Positions 59,224 through 64,000 of a DNA stretch of 64,000 nucleotides are shown here, in pieces. The notes below the pieces were generated by a model that saw only the letters and a list, made by a program, of their open reading frames with translations, ran no database searches and was not told the DNA's origin. Location: assembly GCF_001442535.1 (NCBI RefSeq), contig NZ_CP013141.1, forward strand, positions 2,239,242 through 2,303,241, read 5' to 3'. Position 1 is the stretch's first letter. Each line of letters opens with the position of its first letter. This DNA is from Lysobacter antibioticus. GTDB lineage: Bacteria; Pseudomonadota; Gammaproteobacteria; Xanthomonadales; Xanthomonadaceae. A program made the position numbers and the translations under genes.

Positions 59224-59652
59224 TTAGATGTCGAGCGGCTGCGGCTGCTGGGCGGTATGCGGATGCTCGGAGCCCTTGTAGACCTTGAGCTTGCGATACA
59301 TGGCGCGGCCGAGCGGATTCTTCGGCAGCATGCCCTTGACACCGATCTCGATGACGCGTTCCGGGTGGCGCTCGAGCGCCTGGCCCAGCGTCTCGCTCTT
59401 CAGGTTGCCGACGTAACCGGTGAACCGGTAGTACATCTTGTCCTGCAGCTTATTGCCGGTGACGGCGATCTTCTCGGCGTTGATCACCACCAGGTAATCG
59501 CCGGTATCGACGTGAGGGGTATAGACGGGCTTGTGCTTGCCGCGCAGACGACGCGCGAGTTCGGAGCACAAGCGGCCGAGCGTTTTGCCCGACGCGTCGA
59601 CGACGTACCAGTCGCGCTGGACGGTCTCGTTCTTGGCGGTAAAAGTCTTCAT
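59224..59652 (-). CDS. rplM: 50S ribosomal protein L13
   Basis: A 142-residue large-subunit protein ([40 protein letters not shown] and [20 protein letters not shown]). The length is typical. It is the first gene of the rplM-rpsI operon, with its leader in the 170 bases toward the divergent Fe-S protein gene. Confidence 0.98.
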   Translation of the reverse strand: MKTFTAKNETVQRDWYVVDASGKTLGRLCSELARRLRGKHKPVYTPHVDTGDYLVVINAEKIAVTGNKLQDKMYYRFTGYVGNLKSETLGQALERHPERVIEIGVKGMLPKNPLGRAMYRKLKVYKGSEHPHTAQQPQPLDI

Positions 59653-59823
59653 GACAACTCTTTATGTGGGCACAGTGGTCGGGCTGGTTCCGCCGTTTCC
59701 CGGTGCGGGAAGGGCGTCGGAACGTCGCCTCGCGTTGTGATTGCGGAACGAAAGAGGCGGAATGATAGCGGGCAGTCCGGGATCGTGCAAGCCTGGGTTT
59801 TGCCCGTGCTAGCATCGATGGTC

Positions 59824-60996
59824 ATGTCGCACGACCGTCGCCCGCCCTCCGCCGATCCCCTGGTGGCTCTGGCCGACCGCTGCGTGCAATGCGGGCTGTG
59901 CCTGCCCTCCTGTCCCACTTACGGTCGCGACCGGCTCGAAGCCGAGTCCCCGCGGGGTCGGATCGCCCTGGCCCGGGCCTGGGCCCTGGACAGCATTGCC
60001 CCAACCCCGACCTCCGACGCCCATCTCGATCACTGCCTGGGCTGCCGCAGCTGCGAGTCGGTGTGCCCGGCCGGCGTGGATTATGGCCGATTGCTGGTCC
60101 TGGCCCGTACCCGCCAGCGCGATCGCCGGCCGCCGGTCTGGCGCCAGCGCCTGATCGAAGGCCTGGCGGCGCGGCCGCGCTGGCTGGCTGCGGCGCTGTC
60201 CCTGTACCGGATCGGCCATCCCTGGCTGCCTGAAGCCTGGCGCTCGTTGCCGCGCCCGCCACGACGGCTGCCGATGCCGGCAACACGCCCCCAGGCGGCC
60301 GCACAGGCCCGCGCCGGACTGTTCGTGGGCTGCGTGGCCGGTTCCTACGAGAGCGCCGTGCGCGCCGCCACGGTGCGGCTATGCGCCTCGCTCGGCGTCG
60401 AACTCGACCCGGTCGCCGGCCAAGGCTGCTGCGGCGCCCTGCACGAGCACGCCGGCAATGCCGCCGCGGCCCAGGACCTGGCCCAGGCCAACCGCAGCGC
60501 CTTCTCGGCCCACACTACCGTGCTCAGCCTGGCCAGCGGCTGCCACACCGCGCTGGCGCATTCGCTCGCGCCGCAGGCACAAGTGATCGACGCCATCGCC
60601 TACCTCGACCAGTCCGGCGCCGGCATGCGCTTCCGCCCGTCCCAGCAACGCATCGCCGTGCACCTGCCCTGCACCCAGCGCAACGTGGTCAAGTCGGTCC
60701 CGGCCTTGCGGCGCTTGCTGGCGCGGGTGCCCGGATTACAGGTGGTCGAACTCGACGCCGGCTACGGCTGCTGCGGCGCGGCCGGCAGCCAGATGCTGAC
60801 CGACCCGGCGCGTGCGGCCGAATACCGCGCTCCGCTGCTCGAACAATTGGCGCACAGCGGCGCCTCGCTGCTCCTCAGCGCCAACATCGGCTGCCGCCTG
60901 CATCTGGGCGGCGGCACTGCGATCCCGGTCCAGCACCCGCTCGAGTTCCTGGCCGGCCTGCTCGACGACGGCGCGAGCGAGCCGGCGGTCGATTAA
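59824..60996 (+). CDS. GlcF-like iron-sulfur protein with two CCG domains
   Basis: A 390-residue Fe-S protein like the glycolate oxidase iron-sulfur subunit. Two 4Fe-4S motifs lie near the N-terminus ([12 protein letters not shown] and [12 protein letters not shown]). Two CCG domains follow ([13 protein letters not shown] and [13 protein letters not shown]), which bind a further cluster. GlcD or GlcE genes are absent here, so the electron donor is unknown. The start is taken as ATG 59824, with ATG 59818 also possible. It is divergent from rplM. coq7 follows 37 bases later. Confidence 0.87.
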   Translation: MSHDRRPPSADPLVALADRCVQCGLCLPSCPTYGRDRLEAESPRGRIALARAWALDSIAPTPTSDAHLDHCLGCRSCESVCPAGVDYGRLLVLARTRQRDRRPPVWRQRLIEGLAARPRWLAAALSLYRIGHPWLPEAWRSLPRPPRRLPMPATRPQAAAQARAGLFVGCVAGSYESAVRAATVRLCASLGVELDPVAGQGCCGALHEHAGNAAAAQDLAQANRSAFSAHTTVLSLASGCHTALAHSLAPQAQVIDAIAYLDQSGAGMRFRPSQQRIAVHLPCTQRNVVKSVPALRRLLARVPGLQVVELDAGYGCCGAAGSQMLTDPARAAEYRAPLLEQLAHSGASLLLSANIGCRLHLGGGTAIPVQHPLEFLAGLLDDGASEPAVD

Positions 60997-61033
60997 CCGA
61001 CTTCTACGCCGGCCTCGCCTTAGAATCGGCGCC

Positions 61034-61675
61034 ATGACGACCCGCGAACTCAGCCCCCTGGACCGCGTGCTCAGCGAAGCACAGCGCGCGCTCGATACCG
61101 TATTCGGCGCCCCGGGCGCCGAACGCCCGAACCCTGCCGGCAACACCGCCGAACTGGTGCTCGAACCCGACGAGCGCCGTCATTCGGCCGGCCTGATGCG
61201 GATCAACCACGTCGGCGAGGTCTGCGCCCAGGCCCTGTACTGCGGCCAGGCCGCGGTCGCCCGCGACGAGTCCACCCGCGGCCACCTGCTCGAAGCCGCC
61301 CAGGAGGAGACCGACCACCTGGCCTGGTGCGCCGATCGCCTGCGCGAACTCGACAGCCGCCCGAGCCTGCTGAACCCGCTGTGGTACGCCGGCAGCTTCG
61401 CCATCGGCGCCCTCGCCGGGCTGCGCGGCGACGGCTGGAACCTGGGCTTCGTGGTCGAGACCGAGCGCCAGGTCGAGGCCCACATCGACGAGCACCTGCA
61501 GTCGCTGCCCGAAGGCGACCAGCGCAGCCGGGCGATCCTGCGGACCATGAAGGCCGACGAAGCCCGCCATGCCGAGAACGCCGAAGCCGCCGGCGCACGC
61601 ATCCTGCCGATGCCGGTGCCGGCGCTGATGGCGGCGGCATCCAAGCTGATGAAGGCCGTGGCTTACCGGGTCTGA
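61034..61675 (+). CDS. coq7: Coq7-type 3-demethoxyubiquinol 3-hydroxylase
   Basis: Di-iron monooxygenase of ubiquinone biosynthesis, 213 residues. The iron ligands are in [24 protein letters not shown] EETDHLAWC and the pair [12 protein letters not shown] and [11 protein letters not shown]. The core segment [19 protein letters not shown] is typical. The ATG is at 61034. Its product makes ubiquinone, the acceptor of the ETF-QO encoded in this window. A repeat and a bidirectional terminator lie behind it. Confidence 0.95.
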   Translation: MTTRELSPLDRVLSEAQRALDTVFGAPGAERPNPAGNTAELVLEPDERRHSAGLMRINHVGEVCAQALYCGQAAVARDESTRGHLLEAAQEETDHLAWCADRLRELDSRPSLLNPLWYAGSFAIGALAGLRGDGWNLGFVVETERQVEAHIDEHLQSLPEGDQRSRAILRTMKADEARHAENAEAAGARILPMPVPALMAAASKLMKAVAYRV

Positions 61676-61720
61676 GGTTCGGGCCCCGCCGGGCCTGAGG
61701 GGCTCCGAGGAGGATTCGCG

Positions 61721-61759
61721 CCCTCACCCCGGCCTTCTCCCGCAGGCGGGAGAGGGGGA
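61721..61759. repeat. CCCTCACCCC-type intergenic palindromic repeat
   Basis: The sequence includes TCTCCCGC/GCGGGAGA with an AG loop. This kind of repeat is widespread between genes in several Proteobacteria. It lies 45 bases downstream of coq7. Confidence 0.7.
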
Positions 61760-61843
61760 CAAGCGAGCCGGACTCACTCGCTGGAGCCCCGCCTGCCGCG
61801 GGCAGAAGAGCGGAAACAAGCCGGGCCGCGCCCGCCCCGCAAC

Positions 61844-61871
61844 GAAAAGGCCGGCTTTCGCCGGCCTTTTC
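61844..61871. terminator. Bidirectional terminator between coq7 and speD
   Basis: GAAAAGGCCGGC (61844-61855) is exactly complementary to 61860-61871, with a TTTC loop. A/T tracts on both sides suit both convergent transcripts. Confidence 0.9.
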
Positions 61872-61887
61872 GCATGCGCGCAAAGGC

Positions 61888-62682
61888 TCAGTCGACCAGG
61901 TTGCGGCCGTGGTAGAGCTCTTCGATCTCGCGGCGCAGACGCGCCTCGATCTTCATGCGCTCCTTGAACGAGAGGTTCTTGGCCTTTTCCTCGAACAGGT
62001 AGGTGTCGAGGTCGAATTCCTTCAGGTGCATCTTCGTGTGGAAGATATTTTCCTGGTAGACGTTGACGTCGATCATCTCGTAACGCGACTTGATGTTCTT
62101 GGCCAGGTAATCCTGGATCGAGTTGATCTTGTGGTCGATGTAGTGCTTCTTGCCCTTGATGTCGCGGGTGAAGCCGCGCACCCGGTAGTCCATCACCACG
62201 ATGTCGGACTGGAAGCTTTCGATCAGGTAATTCAAGGCCTTAAGCGGCGAAATCACGCCGCAGGTCGCCACGTCGATATCGGCCCGGAAGGTCGCGATGC
62301 CGCTGTCCGGGTGGGTCTCCGGATAGGTGTGGACGGTGATGTGGGACTTGTCCATGTGGGCGACCACGGCGTCGGAGATGATCTCCTTGCCGGCCGCCTT
62401 TTTGTCGATCACCGGTTCCTCGGAGATCAGGATCGTCACCGAAGCGCCCTGGGGGTCGTAGTCCTGGCGGGCGATATTGAGGATGTTGGCGCCGATGATT
62501 TCCGCCACATCCGTGAGGATCTGGGTGAGGCGGTCGGCGTTGTACGCCTCGTCGATGTATTCGATATAGCGCCCGCGCTCGTCTTCCGAGGCGGCAAAGC
62601 AAACATCGTAGATATTGAACGAGAGGGCCTTGGTGAGGTTGTTAAAACCCTGCAACCGCAGGCGCGGCAACGGCTTGACCAC
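61888..62682 (-). CDS. speD: S-adenosylmethionine decarboxylase proenzyme
   Basis: Pyruvoyl enzyme of the E. coli type, 264 residues, that gives the propylamine donor for spermidine synthesis. Self-cleavage before Ser113 ([12 protein letters not shown]) makes the pyruvoyl group. Family patterns include [17 protein letters not shown] and the C-terminal [14 protein letters not shown]. The start is GTG at 62682, since no ATG lies near. Divergent from clp. Confidence 0.96.
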   Translation of the reverse strand: MVKPLPRLRLQGFNNLTKALSFNIYDVCFAASEDERGRYIEYIDEAYNADRLTQILTDVAEIIGANILNIARQDYDPQGASVTILISEEPVIDKKAAGKEIISDAVVAHMDKSHITVHTYPETHPDSGIATFRADIDVATCGVISPLKALNYLIESFQSDIVVMDYRVRGFTRDIKGKKHYIDHKINSIQDYLAKNIKSRYEMIDVNVYQENIFHTKMHLKEFDLDTYLFEEKAKNLSFKERMKIEARLRREIEELYHGRNLVD

Positions 62683-62898
62683 TGTAGGAATATCCGGACG
62701 GACGGCGAGGGCCGCGATTATGAGGCAATTGGCCCCGGGGGGAAACGCAGCTAGGTTTTGGACTGCGTCGATTACAAAAGCGTGACGGTCTCTGCGCTTC
62801 CATCATCGCTCTCTATCGGACCGGGATTTTCAACGGCAGGATTTGCTCATGCGGCCGTATCGCCCTAAGCTCGGCCGAAAGCCAAAAGCCCATTCCCA

Positions 62899-63588
62899 AT
62901 GTCCGCCAACCCGGTAGCCCCCTTGACTGCATTACGCAGAACCAATAGCCCGTTGTTGCCGGACGGCGCAACGATCGAACGCTTCCTGGCCCATTGCCAC
63001 CGTCGTCGTTACCCGTCCCGCACGGAGGTGTTTCGCCCCGGGGATCCGGCCAGCACGCTGTATTACGTCGTCTCAGGCTCGGTGAGCATCATCACCGAGG
63101 AAGAGGACGGCCGTGAACTGGTCCTGGGCTATTTCGGCCCCGGCGAGTTCGTCGGCGAGCTCTGCCTGTTCATCGAGAGCGACCATCGCGAGGTGATCCT
63201 GCGAACGCGCAGCACCTGCGAACTGGCCGAAATCGGACACGAGCGCCTCTACGACCTGCTGCTGACCCGGCTCTCGCTGGACGCGCCCAAGCTGCTGTAT
63301 GCGATCGGCGCGCAGATTTCCCGGCGCCTGCTCGACACCAGCCGCAAGGCCGGCCGCTTGGCCTTCCTCGACGTCACCGACCGCATCGTCCGTGCCCTGC
63401 ACGACCTTGCCAAGGAACCCGAGGCCATGAGCCATCCGCAGGGCACCCAGTTGCGGGTGTCGCGCCAGGAGCTTTCGCGCCTGGTCGGCTGCTCGCGCGA
63501 GATGGCCGGCCGCGTGCTCAAGAAGCTGCAGGCCGACGGCAAGCTGCACGCCCGAGGCAAGACCGTCGTCCTCTACGGGACCCGTTAA
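62899..63588 (+). CDS. clp: Crp-family regulator Clp
   Basis: Global transcription regulator of 229 residues, the CRP-like protein of Xanthomonadaceae. The cyclic-nucleotide domain (about 28-125) has PGEFVGELCLFIESDHREV, in which Xanthomonas Clp binds cyclic di-GMP, and the helix-turn-helix RQELSRLVGCSREMAGRVLKK lies at about 190-215. In Xanthomonas and Lysobacter it controls secreted enzymes, exopolysaccharide and antibiotics (family knowledge), so it may govern the secreted hydrolases here. It shares a divergent promoter region with speD. Confidence 0.96.
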   Translation: MSANPVAPLTALRRTNSPLLPDGATIERFLAHCHRRRYPSRTEVFRPGDPASTLYYVVSGSVSIITEEEDGRELVLGYFGPGEFVGELCLFIESDHREVILRTRSTCELAEIGHERLYDLLLTRLSLDAPKLLYAIGAQISRRLLDTSRKAGRLAFLDVTDRIVRALHDLAKEPEAMSHPQGTQLRVSRQELSRLVGCSREMAGRVLKKLQADGKLHARGKTVVLYGTR

Positions 63589-63596
63589 GGGCCCCG

Positions 63597-64000
63597 GTGG
63601 GACGCATCGCGCCCTCCTCCGAGACCGCACCGACGGTGCGGCTCGCGGAGCTGGGCGATGCCAGCGATGTCGCCGAGCTGCTCAGCCAGCTCGGTTATCC
63701 CTGCACCCGCGATGAGGCCATCGAGCGCATCGCCGTGCTGCGCGAAGACCCACGCCACGACCTGCTGCTGGCCGAACTCGACGGCCACGCCTGTGGCCTG
63801 ATCGCCAGCCATACCCGCTATTCGCTGACCCGCGGCAACCTGCTGACCCGCATCACCGCCCTGGTGGTGGCCCAGTCCTGCTATCGCCAGGGCATCGGCC
63901 GCCTGTTGCTGCGCGAGGTCGAACGCCGCGCCCGCCGCGATGGGGTCGGCCGGGTCGAGGTCGCCAGCAACATCCGCCGCACCGACGCCCACGACTTCTA
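63597..64000 (+). CDS. GNAT-family acetyltransferase, 3' end outside window
   Basis: Only the first 134 codons are inside the window. GTG at 63597 is the likely start, 8 bases after the clp stop, so the two are probably co-transcribed. The acetyl-CoA loop is visible as CYRQGIGRLLLREVERRARR, with the preceding ITALVVAQS strand. The substrate is unknown. An ATG near 63656 is a later alternative. Confidence 0.75.
   Translation, partial: MGRIAPSSETAPTVRLAELGDASDVAELLSQLGYPCTRDEAIERIAVLREDPRHDLLLAELDGHACGLIASHTRYSLTRGNLLTRITALVVAQSCYRQGIGRLLLREVERRARRDGVGRVEVASNIRRTDAHDF

Overview
The window is about 64 kb of high-GC chromosome from a gammaproteobacterium of the Xanthomonadaceae, most likely Lysobacter or a close relative. 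The evidence is a Clp-type CRP homologue, several secreted lytic enzymes (two reprolysin-like metalloproteases with FG-GAP repeats, an M23 peptidase with C-terminal repeats, a GH16 glucanase), an ECF sigma factor paired with a Ser/Thr kinase, and an LPS locus between etfBA and metB, the place where the variable LPS locus of Xanthomonas lies. The species is an inference. No prophage, transposase, integrase or CRISPR array was seen.

Layout. 0-5.7 kb: housekeeping (pssA, a DUF4124 protein, proS, an H-NS-like protein, a ThrE-type exporter). 5.8-10.6 kb: an Mla-type lipid ABC transporter operon (mlaE, mlaF, a CPBP protease, mlaD, an auxiliary lipoprotein) containing two repeat structures, one at the start of mlaF and one just upstream of the lipoprotein start. 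10.7-20 kb: GH16 glucanase, alkB, ETF-ubiquinone oxidoreductase, metalloprotease 1, a CoA-transferase pair split by tandem repeats, and an ATP-grasp enzyme. 20-24.5 kb: xanB/manC, a hexose-6-phosphate mutarotase and etfBA. 24.6-27 kb: metalloprotease 2, a paralogue of the first.

27.2-43.7 kb is the LPS/O-antigen locus, in two converging blocks. The plus-strand block encodes a polyprenyl-phosphate glycosyltransferase, a WecD-like acyltransferase fused to a MaoC hydratase, a small EamA/ArnE-like membrane protein, a methyltransferase and a WecE-type aminotransferase. The minus-strand block encodes GDP-D-rhamnose synthesis (gmd, rmd), large GT4 glycosyltransferases, an FkbM methyltransferase with a long coiled coil, an O-antigen ABC exporter (wzm, wzt) and a multi-membrane-span GT-C-like protein. 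My reading is that a D-rhamnose-containing chain is built in the cytoplasm and exported by Wzm/Wzt. A 4-amino-4,6-dideoxy sugar carrying an unusual N-acyl group would be made separately, loaded on undecaprenyl phosphate, flipped, and added in the periplasm.

43.7-64 kb returns to core genes: metB and a CBS-domain cystathionine beta-synthase, a DUF465 protein, an envelope lipoprotein pair, pilU, maiA and fah (homogentisate breakdown), the M23 peptidase, the kinase/ECF pair, a GNAT enzyme, a four-copy array of terminator-like hairpins, tRNA-Gln(CTG), rpsI-rplM, a GlcF-like Fe-S protein, coq7, speD, clp and a truncated GNAT gene at the edge.
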